Below, piece after piece: positions 23,100 to 33,479 of a stretch of 64,000 nt of DNA. A program made the translations under genes and the position numbers. This stretch comes from Isoetes taiwanensis. Lineage: Eukaryota > Streptophyta > Lycopodiopsida > Isoetales > Isoetaceae. The stretch lies in assembly GCA_021234155.1 (NCBI GenBank), contig JAJEKV010000047.1, positions 8,844,033-8,908,032 on the forward strand. The letters are read 5' to 3'. The notes beneath the pieces are model-generated. The model did not search any database and was not told where the DNA came from. It was given only the letters and a program-made list of their open reading frames with translations. Each line of letters starts with the position of its first letter. Position 1 is the stretch's first letter.

Positions 23100-24010
23100 C
23101 GATTCCTTGGTATGTCCTCCTCGAGGCTCAATGTTTTAGCCTCGCTTCAGAATCGATTTGGTCGATGGCCTTAACCATCCGTTTGATCGATGGTGCCAAA
23201 CCCTCAATATAGCCCTCCACGCCCTTTTCTCATTCATACTGTGTACATACGCCTCAAAGATAAACTCATCCGTAAGCCTCAGACGGACATACCTCTGCTC
23301 CAACCTCAGAAAGTCGGATCTGTTGGCATTTATGTGCATCGGGCACATAATGCGATTTGAAGGCCTTGGCAAACTTTTCGGGAAGTTGCATCTACTCCTC
23401 GGCCCGGATGTTTGGCTCGCATAGCCCTTCCACCAAATACTCGCTTCCTGCAGACGCTCCGTGAAGGTTTGTGGTGGCAACCTTTCCTCGTATCCTTCTC
23501 GTCATGCCATAGGACCTGCCGAACTCCTTCATTTCGTCCAGCCAGATTCGCATTCAAGCCCGCCTCTAGATTTTCCCATCAAACCGGGCCAATTTCCTAT
23601 TCTTCCATATACTAGTTATGGCTGTATCAACTGTCTTGCGGTACTCTTATCTCGGGCGCTTTGCATGGCCACCGGATGATGCGGATGATTCGGATGACAC
23701 CGGGCGGGCACTTTTGAGGAGGTGGCACTGTTTCAGAGGAGCCCTCGGCCGACGTTTAGATGGGGCCTCTTCGCCGCAGTACCGGGCTGGTTTGTGGTGG
23801 GGACGGCCGTGTGGTAGGGCGGACTCAGGGCGGCAAACGGAGGCAACTCCGGTCCGCCTTCTTGTACATGCCGTGGTGGGTTAGCATGCAACACATAGGC
23901 CCGTAACTCGCCTAGTCTGTTTTTCATTAGCATCAATTCTTGTTCGGTGTTAACCGACCGGCGCTTGAGGGTATCCGCCAGCGGCATTGCGTAACCGCCT
24001 ATATTAAACA
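23100..24010 (-). pseudogene. gag region, frameshifted
   Basis: A likely polyprotein start lies near 24010-23990 (MFNIGGYAMPLADTLKRRSV), followed by a heptad-rich segment (EQELMLMKNRLGELRAYVLH) and a Pro-rich stretch. 23480-23136 reads FLRLEQRYVRLRLTDEFIFE, resembling the gag helical region of plant Ty3 elements. The basic Arg/Pro/Ser-rich segment at 23131-22946 would precede a zinc knuckle, which I could not resolve. Several frameshifts interrupt the region. Confidence 0.6.
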
Positions 24011-24169
24011 TAACGATGATATAAGAAAGAGTACGATAACAAAGAAGTGTTATAACAAAGTCATTTTGGGTAGTATCGAGAAACACAAAGTGAACACTAA
24101 AAAAGGACGGAAGATTCAAATTACAAGTTTAAATAACGGTTACATTAAAGAAGTTCATACGGAATACGC

Positions 24170-24840
24170 TTATAAACTTATAGTTATATAATACATAAAG
24201 GGGCCCGATATGTGCCATTTCCTTATTTCATAATTGAACATAGGAACACAAAGTGGAGGATTCGGCTTAGGGATTTGCAAAGGGATACATGACGGAATAG
24301 CGCGACACTTCACGCCAACTCGGACGAGCTTGTAGCGTGCCCAAGCCCGATGATAACGGGTTGATAATCCCAAGTGGGGCTAATGATGAGAAGGTTGAAA
24401 AGCCTCCAGAGCGCCGTAGAAGATTTTGCCGAGGTGATCATTGGCATCCTCGAAGGCTTCATGTCCGGACATATTCCAAGAGGTCCCATGTGTGCAGAGG
24501 GTCCATTTCAAATCATCAAAAGCCCGTTTCTGAGGAGGGTAACTATCGCCATCCCCTTGTCCCGGGATCATATGGTTCTTCCGGCTCGCAGATTCCCTCA
24601 TCTCGCTCTCCATTTTCTCGCCCCGAGGATACTCGCCGCACCTTTGCCCGTAATCCTGTGCTCGTGAGGTCCTTGGTCATCCCTCAATATACGTTTCGCG
24701 GATCCTCTCTTCGTACTCCTCCAATGTTTCTTCCGCAAAAACGGCGCGATGAGCATATAGTACCAAAGAATTCCAAGAGATATAATGACGCATCATGGAA
24801 GAGATCCATTCAAAATTATGTTGGCATTACATATTGATTG
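24170..24840 (-). pseudogene. Coding-like segment between accessory ORF and gag
   Basis: Minus-strand frame 24613-24380 reads MESEMRESASRKNHMIPGQG then AFEDANDHLGKIFYGALEAF; upstream in a shifted frame is EEYEERIRETYIEG. It is charged and coding-like but unrecognised. It may be part of the accessory ORF region or an N-terminal extension of gag. Confidence 0.3.
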
Positions 24841-24940
24841 ATCATAAGGATAACACATCACGAGTGATAACCATGGCTTAAGACATTGCCAATGAAAATT
24901 TTACAGTGATTTCAGAATGCAAAATACATAATACAATCAT

Positions 24941-26401
24941 CTAGGAGCTAGGTCCCTCGCCTTCGTCCATTGGTCGAGGAGGTGGACGATAACGCATCAA
25001 AGTGGGCTTAGGGCTAGCAGAAAGGGCGGCTCGAGCTGCTGCCTCAGGTGGTAAGCAAGTAGCCAAAGGCGCTGCCACAAGGAGGCGCATGCTAGTGCAG
25101 CCCGCCACGTCTCCCAACGATGCTATAGCCAAATCTCTACGGACCAGAGTAATAGTGGTGACACGATAATCAATCTTCTTATGGCCCGCTGAAGTAGATA
25201 TGGCTCGGAGCGCCCACCAAGAAGCTTCAGAAAATGGGCCTAAATTCTTGGAGAAGAACAGCACCTCTCCTTGGCGGAAAGCTGAGAGAAAGAATCGGGC
25301 CACATGGTTGCCCATTGCCCTAACTTGAGGGTCGGTGGAGGTCTCAGCTTCCTTCTCCAAGTCGATGGGGAGCTTCTCTTCTTCTTCTTCTTCCCTCTCA
25401 TCCCTAAGGCTGATCTTGGTATCCCAAAGGTCTTCCTCGTCTTGATCCCCCTCGCCCATAGTGATTTGCAGAGGCGGATCTCGAAGAAGAGACCGTGTCG
25501 GTGCCGCAAATTGCTCTTCCGGAGGCTGGGGGGTTTCAGCTAGCAAGTACTGGCGAAGCGACAGAAGAGTCTCAACGGGCTCTTGTTCCTCGGGCCGATA
25601 TGCCAATAGGCTCTCTAGCTGTGTAGGTTGCGCCACTGGAGTAGTGAAGTCGATGAAGTCATCTTGGCAATATTCCGCAAGATCATAGAGAACTTCTACT
25701 TTCCTGCGGCGGACCCCAGTAAGAACATTGTACGCCCACATGATATCGTCAAGGATTAGGTACTCTTGGTTATTCAAGAGTACTGTAGGGAGAAGGTTTA
25801 ACCCTTCAAGTTTCAGGGCCTTCTGTCGGCTGGCAGGAGCTTCTGTAGCAAGTTCCTTCCATCTCACAAAATCCTGCTCATCGACGACTTCGTCATCTTC
25901 TGGGTCAGGAGGTAGAGGCGTAGAAGAATGCTCAGCAGGAATCTCCTCATCCTCTATGTACTGGTCCATAATAATGGCCAGTGCGAATCGGGCCTCAAAA
26001 CAGGTTTCCCGATCTATTGTGGCAATAGGGAGGTCAGTCCCTCGCCGTCTGATGCCCTTGATGACGTTACGGGCATGATCATCACCCCCTAACATCTGGT
26101 GTAAGGTGTGGAAGTCGAGGTAAAGCTGCTCATCGTCATCATTACCAACGCATGCAGGCACAATCTCCTCTCCATAGAACTGAAGGAAGGCAGAATAATC
26201 TGGGTGGGCCTGCATGTTGGAGATAAGATCTACCTGCTGAAGCAGGTAGGAGTGAAGAAGATCAAAGGGAACTGCAGGGTCCCAATGCTCTCCGTCCACA
26301 TACCACTGCTGCAGGGTTGGGCGAGCCATGAGGAGTGAAGGCGCAAAGGAGGAGGAAGAAGGCGCTGGAACAAGAAGGAAAAATGAAACCCTAATGGCCA
26401 A
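24941..26401 (-). CDS. Intact accessory ORF of the chromovirus, unknown function
   Basis: Open for 486 codons from 26401. The more likely start is the Met at 26329 (MARPTLQQWYVDGEHWDPAV), giving 462 codons, because it lies downstream of the probable transcription start set by TATAAAA at 26416-26410. The protein is acidic, with a Glu run (REEEEEEKLPID, about two-thirds along), many Leu/Gln, no transmembrane segment, no zinc finger and no enzyme motif I recognise. It ends in a Pro/Ser tail (PPPRPMDEGEGPSS). It is on the same strand as gag-pol, between the 5' LTR and gag. It is intact while gag-pol around it is broken in many places, which is odd. It could be an element-encoded accessory protein, a captured host sequence, or gag of a nested element; I cannot assign it. 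Confidence 0.6.
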   Translation of the reverse strand: MAIRVSFFLLVPAPSSSSFAPSLLMARPTLQQWYVDGEHWDPAVPFDLLHSYLLQQVDLISNMQAHPDYSAFLQFYGEEIVPACVGNDDDEQLYLDFHTLHQMLGGDDHARNVIKGIRRRGTDLPIATIDRETCFEARFALAIIMDQYIEDEEIPAEHSSTPLPPDPEDDEVVDEQDFVRWKELATEAPASRQKALKLEGLNLLPTVLLNNQEYLILDDIMWAYNVLTGVRRRKVEVLYDLAEYCQDDFIDFTTPVAQPTQLESLLAYRPEEQEPVETLLSLRQYLLAETPQPPEEQFAAPTRSLLRDPPLQITMGEGDQDEEDLWDTKISLRDEREEEEEEKLPIDLEKEAETSTDPQVRAMGNHVARFFLSAFRQGEVLFFSKNLGPFSEASWWALRAISTSAGHKKIDYRVTTITLVRRDLAIASLGDVAGCTSMRLLVAAPLATCLPPEAAARAALSASPKPTLMRYRPPPRPMDEGEGPSS

Positions 26402-26409
26402 AAAGGGGT

Positions 26410-26416
26410 TTTATAC
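26410..26416 (-). promoter_or_regulatory. TATA box upstream of the accessory ORF
   Basis: Minus strand reads AAAAAGTATAAAACCCC, a canonical plant TATA box about 80 bp before the Met at 26329, within a locally AT-rich 150-bp segment (26400-26560). It suggests a promoter inside the element separate from the LTR. Confidence 0.5.
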
Positions 26417-26579
26417 TTTTTGGCACGTTTCCCAAAATTATTATTAAAATTTTTATTTACTTAATATTATATTTCCAAAAAAAAAATGTTTTTATATTCA
26501 CAACCCCAAAAATGGGACTAGTACATGGATAAGTTACAAAATTTTTTTTTTTTTTTACAACAGAAAAAGACGGTTGTGT

Positions 26580-27884
26580 CATCACCTAAATTCCCCTCGG
26601 ATCCTTCGTGCCAGCTGAAGGTCCTTGGGCATAATAGTGACCCTCTTCGCGTGTATGGCGCAAAGGTTAGCGTCGCTCAAAAGTTCAATAAGATCGCCTC
26701 GGCGGCTTCTCAGAAGGCAAGGATCGCAAAAAGCTTGAAACCTTAGGGTCGGTCTTGAAGTCCCGAGCAATCTCCGCACAAGGCACTAGAAGGGAAGCCG
26801 TGGATCAATGGCTCGGTAGTCTTACGATACTTACGTTATCTCCGGTGCTACCGTGCCCGGTTTTAATGGGGTTCCGCTTAAGGGTCGCCTTTATGACGGA
26901 ATGGACTTGCCTTTGTGTTAGGATGCCTTGTCCGCTCAACGATGTGCTCCCGCCTCTAAGTCGATGTCTTCTTGGCGATTGTTGCATCCCCGCCGCAATC
27001 GGGTCTTATAGTGCACCCCCTCTTAATAGGGCGGGACTTTGTTCTCTTTAGTCTCCGATTACCTTGCCCGCCGGGTTGCTGCGGGTCCACCCGACGGTTA
27101 ACGCCGGCATTGGGGTTTTCACGGGGATTAACATTGGACAACACCTAGGTCCTGGCTGGTGATCTTGCTGGCCCCCCTCTTGATTTCGCTCTGGCTGGCT
27201 ATGAAGGTCCCCCCTTCCTCTTGAGCCGCCTCTCTCTTCATCCCTGGCCTCCTTGTCCGTGACGCATTTGTGGCGCGCCGAGCAATCTCAAGGTGGTAAA
27301 TTGCTCGTCGCGTGCTCGCATGTCCTCCCCCGCACGGATTCCAGGTGGCCTTGACTAAACCTTGGCGGGACATTCTCAAAGATAAAGCTGTTAAGGTCTT
27401 CATTCCAAGAGAAGGTAGGAAGATTAAAGTATTCCCTGTACGTAAGTATACGACCTTTCCCCAAGTAATAAAAACGTTCCATTCTTATGTCTGGTGGAGC
27501 ACCGGGCTATCCGGGTGTAAGTCTTCCACTCTCGCAAGATGCATGATCCTCGGGCTTCATTCGACTAAGCTCCGCAGGTCGCCATCTGGTCCCCGGGCGA
27601 GGGATAAAACTTAACCACAGCCCATGCATGGTCCGGCTGCTCCCGAGAGTGTAATCGACCGGCTTCATTCAACTTGAGGAGGAAGCGTTGAAGTGGAAGA
27701 TAGGGTAGGGGACTCGCCGGCCCTCGACAAAGTGCTTGACAAAAAGGTTAAGAATGGTATCTATCATAGGGTCTTCCTCAGCAAGATGCTCGACTAGGAC
27801 GGCAAATAACTGGAACACGCTCAACTTCTTCAAATCCACGGTTAGCTTGAAGCGCGGCATGGCTATACTAACAAAGAACAGCAA
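26580..27884 (-). pseudogene. Second accessory coding-like region next to the 5' LTR
   Basis: A frame from 27860 reads MPRFKLTVDLKKLSVFQLFA, VLVEHLAEEDPMIDTILNLF and VKHFVEGRRVPYPIFHFNAS, then stops. Further pieces follow in other frames: MERFYYLGKGRILTYREYFN (27482) and TFSWNEDLNSFIFENVPPRF. Composition is protein-like and the pieces are co-linear, so this looks like one protein broken by frameshifts. I do not recognise it and it does not resemble the ORF at 24.9-26.4 kb. An AT-rich block at 28040-28140 lies upstream of it. Confidence 0.4.
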
Positions 27885-28542
27885 GGAAGGAGGAAGGTGA
27901 GGCGCTCAAGCAAGACGGGTCGGCGCTAAGAAGTAAGTAAGGGCACCGAGGGGTAGGCGGATGCAAGGGAGGCGTGGAGGTCGGCTATGGCGGATTTGGA
28001 GCTTAGGTCCGGCGGCTATGGCGGAAAAGGGTGTTCAGAGAAAACACACGCCCGAAAAGATATTTCAAAATTCAAATTTTAACTTTTAACTTTTTATTAA
28101 ATTTTTCAAAAAAAATATTTTTTTTTTTAAATTCAAACAAAGCGCCAGATAAAATACGCCGACCCGGGGGGGCCGACATGTTTATACGCGTTTTATTTTC
28201 AAAAGAAACACCCCGGATACCTCGGCGCCTTTTTTGTTTTTTTACCTACTGTTGTCCGCTTTTGCCTCGGGAGATGTGCCCCTAGGGTATTTGAGAGGTG
28301 CCCGATCCATTGGAGCCGTTTTTCAGCCTTCATCCGAAGCTACCTACAAAAGTTATGGCTCCTCGAAACTTGGGTCCTCCAGTGCCTAGACTTCCTTAGA
28401 ATTTATGACCATTACCTTAACCTAGCACTAAATCAAACATGAAAGACTTAAACAATCACTCTTGCTTAATTCTCTCTCTCCTAACTACCGAACTAGCGAA
28501 GTTAGGGTTTTGTCATGCTATGATTTCGAAAATCAAATCACG
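27885..28542 (-). other. Chromovirus 5' leader
   Basis: Between the primer-binding site and the first accessory region; AT-rich in 28040-28140, no coding sequence supported. Confidence 0.45.
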
Positions 28543-28553
28543 GCTCGATACCA
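28543..28553 (-). promoter_or_regulatory. Primer-binding site (tRNA-iMet type, one base short)
   Basis: Minus strand reads TGGTATCGAGC next to the 5' LTR. The standard iMet site is TGGTATCAGAGC; the A of CAG is missing, the same CAG-centred change seen elsewhere in this element. Confidence 0.7.
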
Positions 28554-28554
28554 C

Positions 28555-30180
28555 CGTGGACGCCTCCTCGAACATATACGACCCTCGGCCGTGATACATA
28601 CGGGACTTTCCCTCCCATGGCAACCAACTTGCCATATGTGTGGCCCTCCGTCTAACTCGGGCCGCCTATAATAAGACGCCAAGTGAAGGACACAGAGGGG
28701 TCATTCGCCCACGCCTTCAATGGGCGCACTACGCCGGAAGCGTGAATACAAGGGTTAGCACACAAAGATAAATTATATATAAATAACCACCACGAAGGGT
28801 GGCACATCCATCCAAATACCAACGGCAAAGCATATGCATCTAAACCTAAGAAAACACCCCAAACCCAAGGTTCTACCCCGGTTCCGAGCTCCCGTGAGGG
28901 TAATCGACGGCTTGGCCTCAAGAGATCAACAGATGAGGTATAACCCGGCGTTATCGGGCATAGAACATCGGCTAGGGTGGTCCACTCCATCCGCCCCCCC
29001 GTGCACACTTTGCAGATGGTTCAATTCACGCTTATGGCTTCGCTTATAGCCTTCCCGAGACGCAGGCTCGAGGCATCACCCGCCGAGCCTACTCTGTGGT
29101 TCATGAAGCCCAGTCCCCGATGAGGCAGGTCGTGGAGGCGTCCCCTTCCGTAATCACGGTGGTTCCATGGGTGAGCTAGAGAATACGTGCCGCATCACGA
29201 CCCCCGCATCCGCACCGACTTACTCACCCTAAATCTACTCAAAGTGCAAGGTGCCCCATACGGGTCACACCTCTACACCTGTGGAGTGTCGGACCCATAC
29301 CCGCCCTCGTGGACCGGCCATCGCCTAGCTCACTTTGTAGGAGTCTCGGGAGCCTTTTTATGTTCGTGCAAGACCCCACCCCCACTTCACCACGTTGTGT
29401 TCCTTGTCCGGTGCTAAGCCGCATTACCATAGCATCTATGACCCGTGGGTTCTTGTGCACAGCCGCATTTAACGGGATAATACTGGGGCTCTATCTAGGA
29501 GCATACTACAATAAATAGCCTCAGAGGTCTCTACCCCCTTAATTCCCCATTTCGAGGAGTAACACTAAGCTAACAACCACCAATCCATCCATTACAAGCA
29601 AAACCGAATCGAAATATATAGAGAACCTACCTTTACAATCAAGGGTTAGTTCCTACGAGTAAAACAGAGAGAATAGACCAACAACCCAAACAGGTGCCCA
29701 ACGCGCTTATCCTAGAATTCACAACTACACTAGCCACCCACCTGTGTTTCGGCTCGACCCATTGTCATTGGGGATCTCCATCTTCTTGGTCTGGGTGTTC
29801 AGCTTGTGCAAGAAGGGTGGCGTCCAATTGCTCAAGGTGGCGCTCAGCTCTGGTCACAAAGGTGGCGCTCCACTGCTCAAGGTGAGTTGTGGCTGATATG
29901 GGGGGTGGTGATCCACCCTATTGACCCCAATTAGCATTATCATGCTAACCAATCGAGGGTGGCCACGTGGCGCCTTCCCAAACCATAATTAGCTTAATTA
30001 TGGTTTTTAAATATTAGTTCCTTAATTATAGGTTATTATTGTCAATAATTAAATTAGCATAGCTAATTTAATCCCTTTTAAGTGAACCACCTAGGTTCCC
30101 ATACCCCATGTGGCGTATGTATCCTTGGTGACGTGTCAACATATTTATACTTATACCGTATAAATACTCGGAACGTCACA
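28555..30180 (-). repeat. Chromovirus 5' LTR (right end of element)
   Basis: About 1626 bp, the partner of 17033-18648. On the minus strand it begins TGTGACGTTCCGAG, the same start as the LTR family at 41.06 and 57.42 kb (TGTGACGTTCCAAC). Confidence 0.9.
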
Positions 30181-30185
30181 TGATG
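30181..30185. repeat. Target site duplication TGATG, right
   Basis: Matches 17028-17032. Confidence 0.8.
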
Positions 30186-30878
30186 GGTGGACGAGGAATA
30201 TCATATTTGCCTCTCACGTTTTTATGTTGAATATGAAGTCAATTGTGTGGTCCATGACATTAATTGAGCTTGAAGGTATTGTATATCATGTAAAAAAGAA
30301 AGTAACATTTTTCAACAAGGGCTCCAGCGTCATAACTCCACATTGAAAAGTCTATAAAACTAGGACAATGTGGTACTTAGAGAAAAAGGAAAGGGAAATG
30401 TTGGCGGCTTTAAACAACAAAATGTAACGGTCCATAACACATTAACGAACCATTGAAAATAACTAAGAAAGGCTTTAGACCATGGTGACGTACATTTAAC
30501 ATGTATAAACTTACTGCATCACTAGCCTTTCTAGTTTAATGCCCTGAAACCATATTAATAGTTTAAGGCCCTAAAAACCATATTAATATAACATCATATG
30601 CATGAAGTTAGAAATCCATCATATCAAATACTATCTACGAACCATTTAACCATTTATAATACCAGTCTACTCATGGGGAGACAAAGATATCTCTAATTCG
30701 AGTGTATTTCACAAATTGCATTAATAGATATAAGGCAATTACTTTATATTGTCGCGTCTTAATCATAGATTACTTCCTTCTAGAATACAAGGTGAGAAAA
30801 CGCAAGTCCAAATCATGCATGTTTTTAAACATGTTGGTAAGATGAATGAAGAGAAATGTTCACGGCAGCCAAGATGAA
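30186..30878. other. No gene recognised
   Basis: About 700 bp of AT-rich sequence; no domain in any frame. Confidence 0.4.
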
Positions 30879-30923
30879 GAGAAATGTTCGCGGCGGCCTT
30901 GGCCGCCGCGATAAATTTCTTGT
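30879..30923 (+). repeat. Conserved GC-rich palindrome block, copy 1
   Basis: Centred on the near-perfect palindrome CGCGGCGGCC-TT-GGCCGCCGCG (30889-30910), with GAGAAATGTT on the left and ATAAATTTCTTGTA on the right. The same block with both flanks recurs at 61125-61169 on the opposite strand. A half copy (GAGAAATGTTCACGGCAGCC) lies just upstream at 30851-30870. Confidence 0.8.
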
Positions 30924-31056
30924 ATGATATTAACTAAACCCCCCTTTGTTACGTTGCATGTTCGTATGGTCGTCCATTAGTTAGCTCAGACCATTAGATG
31001 GAGATTGAGAGCGATCTGGTGCGTTGGAGGGTGGAGTCCTTTATTGTACACATAAT

Positions 31057-31168
31057 ACGTCAAGGTAAGTGGATAAGCATTCCGTCCATTTCCTGATTCA
31101 TACTTAAGCAGAATGACAAATGGCTTCAGCAAACCTGTAGAATCCGGTGAAATGGCTTACCTTGACGT
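31057..31168. repeat. Outer inverted repeat, 13-bp arms
   Basis: ACGTCAAGGTAAG (31057-31069) and its exact complement CTTACCTTGACGT (31156-31168), abutting the long hairpin that follows. Confidence 0.75.
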
Positions 31169-31169
31169 C

Positions 31170-31295
31170 GTAGAACGGAATGGGGTCAGCCATTCTTGCT
31201 CCCCCTGACCTGCAGAATCCGGTCGCGCCTACATGGCGCTCCTGGATTCTGCAGGTCAGGGGGAAGCAAGAATGGCTTCCCCCATTCCGTTCTAC
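31170..31295. repeat. Long hairpin, about 51-bp arms
   Basis: Left arm 31170-31220 and right arm 31244-31295 are reverse complements apart from a few mismatches. Outer ends are GTAGAACGGAATGGGG and CCCCATTCCGTTCTAC-type; inner ends are CCTGACCTGCAGAATCC and GGATTCTGCAGGTCAGG. The loop contains a further GCGCC/GGCGC pair. It is consistent with a foldback/MITE or a small-RNA precursor; the sequence does not decide. Confidence 0.85.
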
Positions 31296-31299
31296 ATCA

Positions 31300-33180
31300 C
31301 ATCACGATGTTACGGGGTTCTCAAAACAAAGGTTGTGATTTAATGATTCCAGGCATCTTTTGGCATACTCTCGATCTCATTGGTCGAGATCCAACAATAA
31401 TGTAGATTTAAGATAATGTGGATAGTAACTTATTCTTATTACTCCCACGTGTGCAAGATTCCTTTGGGACGGGACCTTTCTCTCATTCTGACAACAAGAT
31501 AAAGGCCTACATTCTATATCTATAATAGTGGGAGCAAAAGGATTTACAACAATGGCATGCGCACTCAAACCAGAACCACAAAGACCAAAAGAAAAATTGT
31601 ACAACAACAATCCGGGCTTATATAATTTGATGATCATGAATGTCTATAAACGTTAGTTATAGGAACAAGTCCCTTAAAAGGCCACACTTTAGGTACTTCT
31701 CGGATGGTTGAGAAACAAGGATATATAGTCATTTACAGAGCATCAGAACAAAGTTCATAGAAGTATTGTAGTCGCCTAGAGGGGAACCACCATAAGGTCT
31801 GGGGATCACTGCCGGATTAGTGATCCTTGCATCACATAGCATGAGTAACCAGACCTGTTATGCCACATTCCGCAAAAGCAAAGCTGTACAATAAAACGTT
31901 TGCAAATTTGTGCAAACGCGTTTGCTCCCACTATGGCTGACGCAGGGGACAAGAAGGTATTCAATGATAATTAGAGTATAAATCTTAGTTTTTTATCTCA
32001 TTAAGATTTACCTTGATTCAGGCAAAATTTCAACCAAAGGTTCCCCTCCGTAGATTGAGGAAAGTCGGAGACGTTAAAAGGTATTGGGTGTTACGGCTTT
32101 CTACATAGAATTTTATCTAAATTTGGGGGATAATGTGCTAGTGAGTCTGGAACGGGAACTTCAGATGGAGCTGTGCAGGTTTGCAGCTACACTCTGTTTT
32201 GTCGTAAATTAAAACCAATTTTAAAAGGAGCTATTTTTTCAGCAAGCTCAAGAAGCAGCAAATAAACGAGGAAGCAGACCGTTTGAGAACAAAGGTAAAG
32301 AAATTTGTTTTTAGTCATGAGATCCAAGTTATAATCCTTAGCAATCATCCACATTGGTCCCCAGGGCCAAACAGCATTATCAAAGTTTTGAATGCTATTA
32401 GGACAAAGTGTAAATTGGGGCGAAGAGAGATTCCGCTAGAGTATTCACATGCCCAATTGCCTTCTTTTAACAAAGAGGAAAAATTGTGTCATCCTCCTAG
32501 CTTTGTATGTGTAGGAATAAAAACACACACAAGAATATGACAGGCCAAGTCCCATGACCCCTGTGTCCTTATCGTGGAGCTAATACAGCATATTGACGCT
32601 TCATCGAGAAATTAAGGAATCTAAGAATCTATGAGGTGGATTGGCCGAAGCTAAATATTGGGGGATTGACATATTTGATATTATCAGAAATATGAGTCTG
32701 AAGTGGTGTCTGAGAAAGCATTACAAAGGTTATGGCCATCAGAAAACTTGGGCAAATTTCACAGGAAAGGAGTTAACCGGATGCTTCTACCCATCGTATT
32801 TATCCAACTGGCTGTAATTTTAGAGGGCCTCATCTCTGGCGAAACAATGCAAATCGGGATCTTCTGACCTTGGCGAGTTTACAATTCCTGCAACAATTGA
32901 AGCAGAGCTGGTGAAGCTTTTCAGATGGAACGAGCAGACAGGCTTGCCGTGTGCAGAGAAGCGCCTAAGTGTAAGCAAAAATTTGATGGCTTTCTACACT
33001 GCAACTTTCGCCAACAGGGCGGCCTTGATTTGCAGGAGGAGAGCAATTTTGGAGAGCCATGCTTTGAAAGAATTATTAGAACCCTTGTCTGTGATGACGA
33101 CAAAGACTCCGACAGACGCTTTAGGATCCTGGGAATCAACTAGATCTCTGTTCTAGGGCCTCCGAATCAGGCTTATCGGC
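31300..33180 (+). other. No assignable gene; several exon-like segments
   Basis: At about 32027-32080, after a TTCAG acceptor-like site, the plus strand reads AKFQPKVPLRRLRKVGDVKR, which has the F-x-PK-x-P-x-RR flavour of RNA polymerase III subunit RPC4-type proteins; this is a weak suggestion. Other pieces are QQAQEAANKRGSRPFENK (about 32245-32295), SEKALQRLWPSENLGKFHRK (about 32715), and MERADRLAVCREAPKCKQKF (32925-33143 frame). They may be exons of one decayed gene or unrelated. A small hairpin GGATCACT...AGTGATCC lies at about 31802-31825. Confidence 0.3.
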
Positions 33181-33479
33181 CTTAGAACTTGTAGCACAGT
33201 GGGTCCATGTGCAACGCTTCTTTTATATTTCTCTGCTCTATTAAACTTTTCCTTATGCTTCTACAATACTTGTTCCATGCCGAGCACCAAAGATTTCTTC
33301 AGGCCATAAAGTCATGGTATCAAGTATTCTATTGTTTTGAAGTACCAATTTTGATTGATTGTGAAAACATGACTTTGAAGTATGATTTAAGCCACTTCAT
33401 CCTCCGGCCATGGAGGGCAACCCTCTGTGTGCAACACCTTGTTTTAAATCTCTTCCCTATGTATACTTGCCAAATTTGA

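Larger units (their letters stand above)
17033..30180 (-). mobile_element. Ty3 chromovirus LTR retrotransposon, complete length, frameshifted gag-pol
   Basis: A 13.1-kb minus-strand element. The two LTRs of about 1.6 kb begin TGTGACG and end ...CACA on their outer or inner sides and are flanked by TGATG. On the minus strand the order is: 5' LTR, primer-binding site (28543-28553), accessory ORF region (about 27.9-24.2 kb), gag (about 24.0-23.1 kb), protease (22.65-22.34), RT (22.04-21.56), RNase H (about 21.0-20.8), integrase (20.6-20.0), chromodomain (19.47-19.26), polypurine tract and 3' LTR. A chromodomain after integrase defines the chromovirus branch of Ty3 elements. The pol domains lie in different frames, so this copy cannot make an intact polyprotein as given. 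The 4.4 kb between 5' LTR and gag is unusually long and contains an intact ORF. Confidence 0.9.
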
